Assembly: GCF_002850745.1 (NCBI RefSeq)
Contig: NZ_KZ559466.1
Span: 162,512 to 226,511 of the forward strand
Length of the DNA: 64,000 bases
Source: Nonomuraea indica
GTDB taxonomy: Bacteria > Actinomycetota > Actinomycetes > Streptosporangiales > Streptosporangiaceae
Reading direction: 5' to 3'
The notes beneath the pieces are model-generated. The model ran no database searches. It was not told where the DNA came from and saw nothing but the letters and a program-made list of their open reading frames with translations. Positions within the stretch are counted from its first letter, which is position 1. Each line of letters starts with the position of its first letter. The translations under genes and the position numbers were made by a program. Below are positions 1-8,026 of this stretch, piece by piece.

Positions 1-1187
1 ACGTCGAAGTCGAAGATCGCGGTGGGCAGGTAGAGCGAGCAGCACGCGTTCGGGATGTCGACGATCCCGCTGACCCGCCCTTCGATGGGCGCCGAACCGA
101 GGAGCAGGTACGCCTGCTCACCGCTGTAGCCCCACCTCTTGAGATACTCCACGGCGTTCAGGCAGGCCCTGCGGTAGGCCACCGTCGCGTCGAGGTAGTA
201 GTTGGTGTCGGTGTCGTGATCGACCGAGATCCCGATGAAGGTGAGGAACTCGGAGTAGCGCGGCTCGACGTTGCCCGGCATGAAGATCGGGTTGGTGGTG
301 ACGCCGTACTTCTCCATGCCTCCCTTGATGAGGTCGACATGGAAGTCGATGAAACCGCCCATCTCGATCGCGCCGCAGAAGGTGATCTCGCCGTCACCCT
401 GGCTGAAGTGCAGGTCGCCCCCCGACAGTTTGGCGTCGTTGACGTGGACCGGGTAGAAGACCCGGGACCCTCGGGTGAAGTTCTTGATGTCGTGGTTGCC
501 GCCGTTCTCCCTCGCGGGCACCGTTCGCGCCCCCTCGGCGGCGATCCGCTGCGCCAGGTCGCCGGTCGCCGTGCCGGCGAGGGCCCTGTCGGACAGCGGC
601 GGCAGGCCGAGCGGCGGGACGCGTTGCGGGTCGGTGTCGATGAGCGCCTGTTCCCGGCGGTTCCAGGAGCTGAGCAGCTCGGCCGAGGGCGCTGTCCCGA
701 AGAGGCCGGGGTGGGTGATGCCCGTGTACCGGACTCCCGGCAGGTGACGTGACGTCGCCACCTGGCCGTGGAAATCCCAGATCGCCTTGTAGGAATCGGG
801 GAAGTAGTCGGTCAGGAACCCGCCGCCGTTCTCCTTGGCGAAGATTCCGGTGTATCCCCATCCCTGGCCGGGCGCGTCCCCGACCTCCTGGGGAACCGGC
901 CCCAGGTCGAGGATGTCGACGACGAGGAGGTCTCCGGGCTCGGCGCCTTCGACCCCGATGGGCCCGCTCAGCACGTGGGCGACGGTCAGGTCGACATCCC
1001 GTACGTCGTTCGCCGAGTCGTTGTTACCGATCTGGGCGTCCGTCCATTCGCGGCATTCGACGCGGAACTCGTCTCCTGGCCTTACCATCTCGGCAACCGG
1101 AATATCCGGGTGCCACCGGTTGTGTCCTGGGGTCGCCTGATCGCTCATCGACTTCGACTGGTCGATACTGAATACCACTTTCGGCAT
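1..1187 (-). CDS. fmdA: Formamidase/acetamidase, 3' end cut by window edge
   Basis: This is an amidase of the FmdA/AmdA family, which hydrolyses formamide and similar short amides to ammonia and a carboxylic acid in the cytoplasm. The ATG at 1187 opens MPKVVFSIDQ. About 395 residues are visible without a stop; relatives have roughly 410-415, so only the last 15-20 are missing. The conserved block GDLHFSQGDGEITFCGAIE lies near residues 255-275, and YTGIFAKENGGGFLTDYFPD near residue 110 is also typical of the family. It lies 81 bp downstream of the AmiS-like channel gene on the same strand, so uptake and hydrolysis of short amides are probably co-expressed. The exact substrate cannot be read from sequence. 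Confidence 0.93.
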   Translation of the reverse strand, partial: MPKVVFSIDQSKSMSDQATPGHNRWHPDIPVAEMVRPGDEFRVECREWTDAQIGNNDSANDVRDVDLTVAHVLSGPIGVEGAEPGDLLVVDILDLGPVPQEVGDAPGQGWGYTGIFAKENGGGFLTDYFPDSYKAIWDFHGQVATSRHLPGVRYTGITHPGLFGTAPSAELLSSWNRREQALIDTDPQRVPPLGLPPLSDRALAGTATGDLAQRIAAEGARTVPARENGGNHDIKNFTRGSRVFYPVHVNDAKLSGGDLHFSQGDGEITFCGAIEMGGFIDFHVDLIKGGMEKYGVTTNPIFMPGNVEPRYSEFLTFIGISVDHDTDTNYYLDATVAYRRACLNAVEYLKRWGYSGEQAYLLLGSAPIEGRVSGIVDIPNACCSLYLPTAIFDFD

Positions 1188-1268
1188 GACATATGCCTTT
1201 CTTTGATAGATGACTCCCTTCGTGGACAACCGTTGCCCCTCACCTCTTTTCCAGCTCGGCCTGGCACG

Positions 1269-1937
1269 TCACGTCCAGCGGGGGCGGTGACGCGTGCCTT
1301 CTCCCGCCCTCCGGGGTTCCTCGCTCGTGCTCGGCGTCGCGCCGGCGGGTTCCCTGCCCCGGGTGAGCGGCCACAGGGCGACGAACGCCACCACGCCGAA
1401 CACCGCGAGGACGATCGCGATGAGGCCGGTGTTGCGCCAGAAGCCGGCAAGGATCATGAATGCCGGGATCGCGGCCGTCACCCACCCCTGGATCGCCGTG
1501 ACCCAGCCGGTGTACCTGGTGATCTGGGCGCGCTTCAGCCCCAGCAGCACGAAGAACAGACCCCACAGGAACGACCAGTAGAGCCAGATGACCCCGAAGG
1601 CCGGATCGCCGAGGATCTGGAAGTTGGCGTAGGAGTATCCGAGCGCCATGACGGCCACGAAGAGCGAGAAGTAGCCGACCCCTGTCGTGTCGAAACCGCC
1701 GAGCAGGTTGATCCCCACGTAGAGATAGGTGAACCCGAACAGGTAGATCCCCGAAGCGCCGAGGATCGTGGCCGTGTCGTCCAGAGCGGAGATGATCAGC
1801 ACCGTGGGCGTGACCACCTGCAGGGCCCCGACGAAGAGATTGAAGACCCCTGCCGCGCGGGCTTCGACCTTTCCCAGCAGCATCAGACCGTTGAGGAAGA
1901 GCACCGCACCCACGTACAGCAGTCCAACGGCTCCCAT
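1269..1937 (-). CDS. AmiS/UreI-family amide or urea channel
   Basis: This is a polytopic membrane protein of the AmiS/UreI family (short-chain amide transporters and the urea channel UreI), with about six hydrophobic helices between residues 1 and 195. It ends in a polar Arg/Pro-rich tail of about 30 residues. A GTG at 1946 would sit one base from the AGGAGG ribosome binding site at 1953-1948. The ATG at 1937 has a spacing of 10 and is preferred, giving 222 residues (MGAVGLLYVG); TTG at 1940 is also possible. The downstream formamidase gene points to formamide or acetamide as substrate. A urea channel is less likely because no urease genes are visible. Confidence 0.85.
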   Translation of the reverse strand: MGAVGLLYVGAVLFLNGLMLLGKVEARAAGVFNLFVGALQVVTPTVLIISALDDTATILGASGIYLFGFTYLYVGINLLGGFDTTGVGYFSLFVAVMALGYSYANFQILGDPAFGVIWLYWSFLWGLFFVLLGLKRAQITRYTGWVTAIQGWVTAAIPAFMILAGFWRNTGLIAIVLAVFGVVAFVALWPLTRGREPAGATPSTSEEPRRAGEGTRHRPRWT

Positions 1938-2096
1938 CAACGACACACCTCCTCATGCCCGGGACGGGCGGTGTGGTCCGCGGTACGCACGTGGTGCAGG
2001 CGGTGAAGTGGTCACCGTGGCCGGCGGCCCGCAGGCTGCCTCGCCGGTCACGGGCCGAGACCGGTCCGAGTGCCCGCGAACGCGATGTTATGTTGA

Positions 2097-2372
2097 TCAA
2101 GGCCGAGGCAGGCGCGACAGCGCCGGATGGGGCGGGCTCTGCCGCCTCCTGGGAAGCGCGCTCGTGACCACCTCGGGTGCTTCCCGGCTCTTCTCCTCGC
2201 GGGTGAGTGCCGCGGACATCGCCGGGGACAGCCGGCTGAGGTGCGGCGCGGTGAACAGCCGTCGTGACGCGCCCCGGCACACCGGACAGTCGCGCACCGC
2301 CTCGGCGGTCCCGATGGGCAGGCGCACCTCGAACTCCCCGCAGTCCTGACAGCGGTACGCGTAGGTGGCCAT
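2097..2372 (-). CDS. fmdB: FmdB-type zinc ribbon protein
   Basis: This 91-residue protein opens MATYAYRCQDCGEFEV. The CQDC pair and the later CPVC pair form the zinc ribbon of the FmdB family, first described as a putative regulator of formamide metabolism. An in-frame ATG lies at 2378, but the GGGGGA upstream has proper spacing to 2372, which also gives the usual MATYxYRC start. After the ribbon the tail is Arg/Pro-rich and looks disordered. It lies 159 bp upstream of the AmiS-like gene on the same strand, as part of the amide-use cluster. Many actinomycetes have several FmdB paralogues, so the link to amides rests on position. Confidence 0.85.
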   Translation of the reverse strand: MATYAYRCQDCGEFEVRLPIGTAEAVRDCPVCRGASRRLFTAPHLSRLSPAMSAALTREEKSREAPEVVTSALPRRRQSPPHPALSRLPRP

Positions 2373-2663
2373 CGGCATCCCCCGTGAACGTCGAGCGACA
2401 TTCCCCGCGCCACAACACCGCACTCATCCTGATATGCGGCGATATGAGCCTTACTTTCAAGGCAACGCCTCAGGCAATCATCATGTCAAGACAAGAGCGC
2501 GGAACGTGCGCGGCGGGTAAAGGCCGCCGAACAGGGCATGCGGAAACAACGCCAAAGCTCTCCATGAGTCAATATCCGCGTTCTTTACGGTGGCGGCTCG
2601 GGACATGCGACGGAGCGTGACAGCTTGCCCAAGGCTTGATGCGCCGGCAGCCAGGAGAATCCC
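2373..2663. other. Gene-free interval between fmdB and crcB
   Basis: This is about 290 bp of lower-GC sequence upstream of fmdB and downstream of the crcB operon. The six bases GATATG occur twice, four bases apart, near 2435. No convincing gene, terminator or -35/-10 pair could be assigned. The promoter of the fmdB-amiS-fmdA cluster should lie here. Confidence 0.4.
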
Positions 2664-3038
2664 TTATCCGAAGACGGCCTGGGAGATCGTCAGGCCGACG
2701 AACACCGCGCCGAGTCCGGCGACGACCGAGGCGACGACGTTCGCCGCGGCGAGGAAGACCGCCCCCGTCTCGGCCAGCCGCAGAGTCTCGTACGAGAACG
2801 TCGAGTACGTGGTCAGCGCCCCGCAGAGACCGGTGCCCACCAGCAGTTGCAGGCCGCCGCCGGCCGCCTGGGCGAGCGCCGCCCCGGTCAGCGCCCCCAG
2901 CACCAGCGAACCGATCATGTTGGCGGCGAAGGTTCCCCAGGGGAAGACCGTGTCGTGGCGGGCCTGCACGGCCCGGTCGGTCAGATACCGCAACGGCGCG
3001 CCGATCGCGCCCCCGGCCAGCACCAGCAGCCAGTTCAT
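2664..3038 (-). CDS. crcB: Fluoride channel subunit CrcB/Fluc (copy 1)
   Basis: This 124-residue, four-helix membrane protein belongs to the CrcB/Fluc family, small dual-topology channels that export fluoride. Family landmarks are visible: [11 protein letters not shown] at residues 9-19, the pore Asn in NMIGSLVLG near residue 40, and the TTYSTFSYE segment near residue 80 that carries the channel phenylalanine. Its ATG overlaps the stop of the DUF190 gene (ATGA, 3038-3035), indicating translational coupling. The second, divergent copy two genes upstream suggests a heterodimeric channel, as usual where crcB genes occur in pairs. Confidence 0.95.
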   Translation of the reverse strand: MNWLLVLAGGAIGAPLRYLTDRAVQARHDTVFPWGTFAANMIGSLVLGALTGAALAQAAGGGLQLLVGTGLCGALTTYSTFSYETLRLAETGAVFLAAANVVASVVAGLGAVFVGLTISQAVFG

Positions 3039-3379
3039 CCCGTCACCTGCCGGCCGCGGCAGGGCACGACCTCCACCTGGTCGAGGACGGCCAGACCCTC
3101 GATGGACAGCTCCTCGAGCCGGGGCAGGAACGCGCGGATCTTCTCCTCGGCGTCGACGATGACGACGGCGACCGGAAGGTCGTCGGCCATCGACAGCAGG
3201 CGGGTGGTGTGCACGACCTGACCGGCGCCGAAGCCCTCCATCCCGCGGAAGACCGACGCCCCCGCCAGACCGGCGGCGTGGGCCCGGTGCACGATCTCGG
3301 TGAACATGGGGCGGTGGTGCCAGGTGTCGGTGTCGTCGACGAGGATCGTCAGGCGCACGGCCCGCCCGGACAACGTCAT
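3035..3379 (-). CDS. DUF190 protein encoded between two crcB genes
   Basis: This 114-residue soluble protein belongs to the DUF190 family, small proteins with a PII-like ferredoxin fold often encoded beside crcB. It opens [20 protein letters not shown] and contains [20 protein letters not shown], the conserved centre of the family. Both ends overlap neighbours by four bases (ATGA at 3379-3376 and at 3038-3035), so it is translated between the two channel subunits. A role as a regulator or sensor of fluoride export is inferred from position; the ligand is unknown. Confidence 0.9.
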   Translation of the reverse strand: MTLSGRAVRLTILVDDTDTWHHRPMFTEIVHRAHAAGLAGASVFRGMEGFGAGQVVHTTRLLSMADDLPVAVVIVDAEEKIRAFLPRLEELSIEGLAVLDQVEVVPCRGRQVTG

Positions 3380-3843
3380 CTCGTGCCCCTTTCCGTCGTC
3401 GTCCGCAGCAGCCGGCGGGTGACCCACACGCCGGCCGTCACCGCGGCCAGCGCCGCGACGACCGTCGCCGCCAGGTAGGCCAGTGCCGGACCGGCCCGGC
3501 CGGCGGACACCAGGCGTTCGATGTCCGCGCAGTAGGTGGAGAAGGTGGTGAACCCGCCCAGCACGCCGGTGGCGAAGAACGGCCGCACCCACGCCGGCGC
3601 GGTCCACGCCTCGGTCAGCACCACGAGAAGGATCCCGATCAGCAGGCACCCGGAGGCGTTGACGTACAGCGTGGTCCACGGGAAGGCGGTGGCCGGGACG
3701 GGCCACACCAGGGCCGCCCCGTAGCGGGCGCCCGTGCCGATCGCGCCACCGGCGGCGATGACGGCGAGCACACCGTAGTGCCCGCGGCGTGCTTCCCGGC
3801 GCGCGCCGGCGCCGGTCGCGGACCTCGTCTGACCCGGACGCAT
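3376..3843 (-). CDS. crcB: Fluoride channel subunit CrcB/Fluc (copy 2)
   Basis: This 155-residue second CrcB/Fluc subunit is the first gene of the three-gene fluoride operon. It starts at ATG 3843 behind AAGGGGAG. About 22 polar, Arg-rich residues precede the first helix. Landmarks are [11 protein letters not shown] near residue 33, NASGCLLIG near 62 and [11 protein letters not shown] near 100. It is clearly diverged from copy 1, as expected for subunits of fixed opposite topology. The leader in front of it can form two competing hairpins, described separately. Confidence 0.94.
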   Translation of the reverse strand: MRPGQTRSATGAGARREARRGHYGVLAVIAAGGAIGTGARYGAALVWPVPATAFPWTTLYVNASGCLLIGILLVVLTEAWTAPAWVRPFFATGVLGGFTTFSTYCADIERLVSAGRAGPALAYLAATVVAALAAVTAGVWVTRRLLRTTTERGTR

Positions 3844-3856
3844 CTCTCCCCTTGCG

Positions 3857-3922
3857 CGCCCATGCCCGACAGGCGTGGGCGTGGGCCGTCATGGGCGTCA
3901 CCTCTCACCTTAACGTGACGCC
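3857..3922 (-). promoter_or_regulatory. Two mutually exclusive hairpins in the crcB leader
   Basis: Two perfect 8-bp inverted repeats precede the first crcB gene. Read on the minus strand, GGCGTCAC (3922-3915) pairs with GTGACGCC (3901-3894), and CGCCCATG (3897-3890) pairs with CATGGGCG (3864-3857). They share bases 3894-3897, so only one hairpin can form at a time. The second ends directly before the AAGGGGAG ribosome binding site. This looks like a regulatory leader, but it does not match the crcB-motif fluoride riboswitch as I know it, and a DNA operator is also possible. Confidence 0.4.
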
Positions 3923-4079
3923 GGTCCGCGTGACGTCGGGAGGCGCCGGGGCCGGGCGGCCGACGGGAGCGCTCGTCCGGTGGGAGCGCGCGTCCGGTGG
4001 GACGGACCGTCTTTGGTCGCGGGAACGCAGACCAAGGGGCGATGCCGGCGGACGGCCGCCACGCCTAGCGTCGGGCGTC

Positions 4080-5225
4080 ATGACGCACGTCCAGACACCG
4101 CAGGCAGCCCGGGTGCACGAGATCGACGCGTTGCGCGGCTTCGCGCTGGCGGGCATCCTCGTCGCGAACATCGGCTTCTTCGCCCACCCGGGGTACGCCC
4201 TGGCCGGCGGCCTCCCCATGCACGACGGCCCGGTGGCGTACGCGATCTCCGCCCTGGTCCTGACGAAGTTCTACATCCTGTTCTCGTTCCTGTTCGGCTA
4301 CTCGTTCACGCTCCAGATGCGGGCGGCGGAGCGGGCCGGCGCCAGCGTCCGGGCACGGACGGCACGGCGCTGTCTGGGGCTGTTCGCGCTCGGGCTGGCG
4401 CAGGGGCTGCTGCTGTGGATCGGCGACATCCTCACCCTGTACGCCGCGCTGGGGCTGATCCTGCTGGCCTTACGCGGGATCCGCCCCCGCACGGCGGTGA
4501 TCGTCGCGGCGGCCGTCATCGGCACGCTGACCCTCGTGTGGCTCGCCCTGGCCGCGCTGGCGACCCTCGACCCCGGCGCCGGCGCCGCGGCGGCGGACCC
4601 CGCGGAGGCCGCCCGGATCATGTCCCTGGCCACCGGCGGGCCGCTCGACGTGCTGCGCATGCAGCTGGAGCTCTATCCGCCGCTCGCCGCCTCCATCTGG
4701 CTCTTCCAGGGCCCGACGGCGCTGGCCATGTTCCTGCTCGGGCTGGCCGCGGGCAAGAGGAGGCTGCTGGAGGAGCCCGGCCGATGGTGGCACCTGCTCG
4801 GCCGGGTCCAGTGGGCCGGTTTCGGCGTCGGCCTGCCCGGCGGGGTCTTCTTCGCCCTGACGAGCGGCTCCGGCGGCCCTGCCGAGGTGCTGGGGCTGGC
4901 GGTGAACACGGTCACCTCGCCGTTGCTCACCGCCGCGTACGTGGCGACGCTGCTGCGGGCGGTGCGGCGCCACCCGGCGGTGGGACGCGCGCTGGCCCCG
5001 GCGGGGCGGATGGCCGCCTCGAACTACATCGGGCAGTCGCTGGTCGCCTGTCTGGTCTTCACCGGGTACGGGCTCGCCCTCGCCGGGCGGCTGGAGCCGA
5101 TCGCCGTCATGGGGGTCGCGGCGGCCGTCTACACGGCCCTGCTGGCGCTGAGCGCGTGGTGGCTGCGCTCGCACCGGTGGGGGCCCGTGGAGTACGGCCT
5201 GCGCCGCCTGACGAACTGGACCTGA
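4080..5225 (+). CDS. DUF418 multi-pass membrane protein
   Basis: This 381-residue integral membrane protein belongs to the DUF418 family (YeiB-like). The opening HEIDALRGFALAGILVANI is the family signature, and the C-terminal region with MAASNYIGQS near residue 320 is the second conserved block. About ten hydrophobic helices are visible. ATG 4080 is chosen because the signature should lie near residue 15; the longer open frame upstream is Arg/Gly-rich and gene-unlike. Family function is unknown, although the fold resembles membrane acyltransferases. It faces away from the crcB operon and shares a 236-bp intergenic region with it. Confidence 0.88.
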   Translation: MTHVQTPQAARVHEIDALRGFALAGILVANIGFFAHPGYALAGGLPMHDGPVAYAISALVLTKFYILFSFLFGYSFTLQMRAAERAGASVRARTARRCLGLFALGLAQGLLLWIGDILTLYAALGLILLALRGIRPRTAVIVAAAVIGTLTLVWLALAALATLDPGAGAAAADPAEAARIMSLATGGPLDVLRMQLELYPPLAASIWLFQGPTALAMFLLGLAAGKRRLLEEPGRWWHLLGRVQWAGFGVGLPGGVFFALTSGSGGPAEVLGLAVNTVTSPLLTAAYVATLLRAVRRHPAVGRALAPAGRMAASNYIGQSLVACLVFTGYGLALAGRLEPIAVMGVAAAVYTALLALSAWWLRSHRWGPVEYGLRRLTNWT

Positions 5226-5231
5226 TGCGGG

Positions 5232-5255
5232 CCGCGGCCCGGCGCGTGGCCGCGG
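5232..5255. terminator. Hairpin between convergent genes, likely bidirectional terminator
   Basis: CCGCGGCC (5232-5239) and GGCCGCGG (5248-5255) form a perfect 8-bp stem with an 8-base loop, placed between the convergent DUF418 and beta-lactamase genes. There is no T-tract, which is usual for actinomycete terminators. Confidence 0.5.
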
Positions 5256-5278
5256 GTCGCACCGTGGGCCGGCAGGGG

Positions 5279-6268
5279 TCAGGAGGTGTGGCCCAGCCCG
5301 CGCACCAGCAGGGACGTGGCCTTGGCGATGGTGCCGTTGTCGACCTGGGCGTCCGCGACGCCGCGCCGGACGTAGACGGCGATGATCACCGGCGCGCCGG
5401 ACGGCGGCCAGGCGATCGCGAGGTCGCTGGCGGTGCCGTAGACGCCCCCGGTCCCCGTCTTGTCGCCGACGGTCCAGCCCTTGGGCAGGCCCGCGAGGAT
5501 GCGCTCGCGGCCGGTGGTGCTGTCCTTCATCCAGCCGATCAGCCGGCTCCGGTCCTCGGGGACGAGGGCCTTGCCCACGGTCAGCTTCTGCAGGTCACGG
5601 GCCATGAACGCGGGCATGATGGTGTCGCGCCGCTCCCCCGGCTTCCAGTCGTTGAGCTCGGTCTCGTAGCGGTCCAGCCGGCCGACCGGGTCGCCGAGCG
5701 AGCGGTAGTAACGGGTCATCCCGGCCGGGCCGCCGATCTGCTTGAGCAGCACGTTGGCGGCGGTGTTGTCGCTGGTGGTGATGGTCGCGTGGCAGAGCCG
5801 CTCCGGGGTCAGCCCGTTCTCGATGTTCTCCTTGACCCCGGTCACCGGGGAGTGGGCCACCACGTCCGTGGCCTTCCACTTCAGGGTCCGCTCCATCAGG
5901 CCGGGGTCGGTGGTGCGGGCCTTGTGCAGGATGGCGCCGCACAGGATCGCCTTGAAGGTGGAGTTGCTGGGGAAGCGCTCGTGGGCGCGGTTGCCGACGG
6001 TCCTGCCGGTGCCGGTGTCGATCGCGTACGCGCCGATGTGGCCCTGGTAGGCGGTCTCCAGCTTGCGGAACTCCGCCCGGATGTCGATCTTCGCGTCGGG
6101 CGCGGCCTTCGTGACGGCGGCCGTGCCGGCCACGCCGGCCACGCCGGCGACACCGGCCGAGGCCGGGGTGGCGGTCCAGGCGGCTCCGGTGATCGCGGTG
6201 GAGACAGCGAGTACGGAGGCCCCCAGCTTGCTGGCGATGCTCCGCGTCCTACGGGGGTGGTGCTGCAT
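5279..6268 (-). CDS. Class A beta-lactamase
   Basis: This 329-residue secreted serine beta-lactamase hydrolyses penicillins and related drugs. All class A motifs are present: STFK at 103-106 (catalytic Ser103), SDN at 166-168, ETELN at 202-206 (general base Glu202, counterpart of Glu166) and KTG at 270-272. The N-terminus has two arginines (PRRTRS) and a hydrophobic stretch to about residue 37, which could be a Tat or Sec signal. It is followed by a short repeat GVAGVAGVAG encoded by 9-bp DNA repeats. No blaR/blaI-type regulator is adjacent; the TetR gene upstream on the same strand has its own targets. The beta-lactam spectrum cannot be read from the sequence. Confidence 0.95.
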   Translation of the reverse strand: MQHHPRRTRSIASKLGASVLAVSTAITGAAWTATPASAGVAGVAGVAGTAAVTKAAPDAKIDIRAEFRKLETAYQGHIGAYAIDTGTGRTVGNRAHERFPSNSTFKAILCGAILHKARTTDPGLMERTLKWKATDVVAHSPVTGVKENIENGLTPERLCHATITTSDNTAANVLLKQIGGPAGMTRYYRSLGDPVGRLDRYETELNDWKPGERRDTIMPAFMARDLQKLTVGKALVPEDRSRLIGWMKDSTTGRERILAGLPKGWTVGDKTGTGGVYGTASDLAIAWPPSGAPVIIAVYVRRGVADAQVDNGTIAKATSLLVRGLGHTS

Positions 6269-6371
6269 GACGGACTCCCTGTTCGCGTTGATGATCGGCG
6301 ACGGGAGACGAGGAGATCAGAGAGCTCCGGGTCATGTCCAATAGTGATATCGGGATGCGGATTATCGCGGA

Positions 6372-6983
6372 TCAGGTATGGACGCAGGTGAGGGCGCCCG
6401 AGCGGGCGGCGGCGAGCGTGACGCGGACCGCCTGGTCGGCCGTCGTCCCGTCCACGGGCTCGGCCGTCATGAGCAGCCGGAAGTAGATCGGAGCGGCGAG
6501 GGTCCGCAGGAGTTCGTCGGGGTCGGTGCCGGCGGGCAGCTCGCCCCGCTCGATCGCGCGGGTCACCACGGGACGGGCGCGCCGGAGCCGGTCGCCGAAG
6601 ACGTGGTGCCGCGCCTCGGCGATCTCCGGAAGCGCCGCGCCGCCGGAGAACATCGCGGCCAGGAGCGCGGGCCCGCTCCCGGCCGTCACCATGGCCACCA
6701 GGGAGCGCGCCAGCGCCCGCAGGTCGTCCTCGACGGAGCCGGTGTCGGGCACGGGGACGTCGGCCGCGGCCTGGCCGGTGAGCGCGTCCACGACGAGGCT
6801 CTCCCGGTCCTTCCAGCGCCGGTAGACGGTCGTCTTGTGCACGCCGGCGCGGGCGGCGACGGCCTCGACGGTCAGCGCGGCGTACCCCTTGTCCACCAGC
6901 TCGGCGAGCGTGGCGGCGTGGACCGCGGCGCTGACCTTCGCGCCGCGGCCCACCGGCCGGTCGGGTGAGGAGGCGGACTTCAT
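6372..6983 (-). CDS. TetR-family transcriptional repressor
   Basis: This 203-residue regulator has an N-terminal TetR helix-turn-helix (LTVEAVAARAGVHKTTVYRRW near residues 37-57) and an all-helical ligand-binding C-terminal region. ATG 6983 is preferred because GGAG lies six bases upstream. A longer start at 7022 would run through an operator. Two palindromes carrying the same half-site GCAACT(T) lie between it and the divergent dehydrogenase gene, one of them over its own ribosome binding site, so it probably represses both itself and the dehydrogenase. The inducer is unknown. Confidence 0.92.
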   Translation of the reverse strand: MKSASSPDRPVGRGAKVSAAVHAATLAELVDKGYAALTVEAVAARAGVHKTTVYRRWKDRESLVVDALTGQAAADVPVPDTGSVEDDLRALARSLVAMVTAGSGPALLAAMFSGGAALPEIAEARHHVFGDRLRRARPVVTRAIERGELPAGTDPDELLRTLAAPIYFRLLMTAEPVDGTTADQAVRVTLAAARSGALTCVHT

Positions 6984-7004
6984 TGCAACTCCAAGTTGCG
7001 ATAT
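6981..7004. promoter_or_regulatory. Second TetR operator, over the tetR start
   Basis: GCAACT (6985-6990) and AAGTTGCGATA (6993-7003) repeat the half-sites of the perfect operator at 7026-7052, with one mismatch in the left arm. The site covers the tetR ribosome binding site and start codon. The two centres (6992 and 7039) are 47 bp apart. Its position suggests autoregulation. Confidence 0.65.
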
Positions 7005-7025
7005 CGGCGGATCGGATGCCACGAT

Positions 7026-7052
7026 CGTATCGCAACTTGAAGTTGCGATACG
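7026..7052. promoter_or_regulatory. Perfect 27-bp palindromic TetR operator
   Basis: CGTATCGCAACTT (7026-7038) and its exact complement AAGTTGCGATACG (7040-7052) flank a single central G. The site lies between the divergent tetR and dehydrogenase genes, 20 bp upstream of the dehydrogenase ATG. The shared half-site with the repeat at 6981-7004 supports binding by the adjacent TetR. Confidence 0.85.
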
Positions 7053-7072
7053 TCTTTCCGAAAGGCACCGCC

Positions 7073-8026
7073 ATGCGTTCCTGGACCTTCGACTCGATCC
7101 CCGACCAGTCCGGCCGGCTCGTGGTCGTGACCGGCGCCAACAGCGGCATCGGCTACGTGACCGCCCGCGAGCTGGCCCACCGTGGCGCCCACGTCGTGCT
7201 GGCCTGCCGCAGCGCCGAGCGCGGCCGGGCGGCGCTGGCGCGCCTGCGCGCCGAGACCCCCGGCGCGCGGGCCGAGCTGCGCCCGCTGAACCTCGCCTCG
7301 CTGGAGTCGATCCGCGCCTTCGCCGCCGGGTGGGATCACGACCGGCTCGACCTGCTGGTGAACAACGCGGGCGTGGCGATGGTGCCCTTCGCGCGCACCG
7401 CCGACGGGTTCGAGTCGCACATCGGCGTCAACCATCTGGGCACGTTCGCGCTGACCGGGCTGCTGCTGCCCGCCCTGGCCTCGGCGCCGGCCGCCCGGGT
7501 GGTGACCGTCAGCAGCGAGGGGCAGCGCTTCGCCCGGTTCGACCTCGCCCGGTTCGACCGGGACCGGCTCGGCACCGACCGGGGCTACAGCGCGCCGTTC
7601 GCGTACGTGGCCTCCAAGCGGGCCAACCTGTACTTCGCCGCGGAGCTGCACCGCCGGGCCGCGGCGGCCGGGCTGCCGCTGCGCAGCGTGGCGGTGGCGC
7701 CCGGGCTCACCCGCACCAACGTGCTCACCGGCGGCGCCAACGCGGCCCGCGGGCCGCTCTACCGGTCGGCGACGGCGCTGCTGGTGCGGCTCGCCTTCCG
7801 GCCGACGGCCGAGGGCGCCAAGACGTCCCTGTACGCCGCGACGGCGGACGACGCGCCCGGCGGCGGCTACGTGGCCCCGGACGGCTTCCTGGAGCTGCGG
7901 GGCGAGCCCACGACCGGGCGCCGGCCCCGCGCCCTGACCGACACCGTCACCGCCCGCCGCCTGTGGGAGCTGTCGGAGGAGCTGACGGGCGTCAGTCTCG
8001 CGCTGCCGGCCGCCCGTCCCCGGTGA
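7073..8026 (+). CDS. Short-chain dehydrogenase/reductase
   Basis: This 317-residue NAD(P)-dependent oxidoreductase belongs to the classical/extended SDR group, closest in style to retinol dehydrogenase or oxidoreductase-type SDRs. It has TGANSGIG at about residues 21-28 for cofactor binding, NNAG near 100, the catalytic Ser in VTVSSEG near 145 and YVASK near 180. ATG 7073 follows GAAAGG. The gene is divergent from tetR and sits directly behind the perfect operator, so it is probably induced by a compound it then reduces or oxidises. Its 3' end overlaps the convergent ArsR-type gene by 35 bp. The substrate is unknown. Confidence 0.93.
   Translation: MRSWTFDSIPDQSGRLVVVTGANSGIGYVTARELAHRGAHVVLACRSAERGRAALARLRAETPGARAELRPLNLASLESIRAFAAGWDHDRLDLLVNNAGVAMVPFARTADGFESHIGVNHLGTFALTGLLLPALASAPAARVVTVSSEGQRFARFDLARFDRDRLGTDRGYSAPFAYVASKRANLYFAAELHRRAAAAGLPLRSVAVAPGLTRTNVLTGGANAARGPLYRSATALLVRLAFRPTAEGAKTSLYAATADDAPGGGYVAPDGFLELRGEPTTGRRPRALTDTVTARRLWELSEELTGVSLALPAARPR

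Noticed and set aside
2484..2489. TTGACA on the minus strand upstream of fmdB as a -35 box
   Set aside because: The sequences 16-18 bp downstream (GTTGCC, TTGCCT) do not resemble a -10 element.
3844..3960. A crcB-motif fluoride riboswitch was expected upstream of the crcB operon
   Set aside because: The conserved core and pseudoknot sequences of that motif are not visible. Only the two competing hairpins were found, and they are reported separately.
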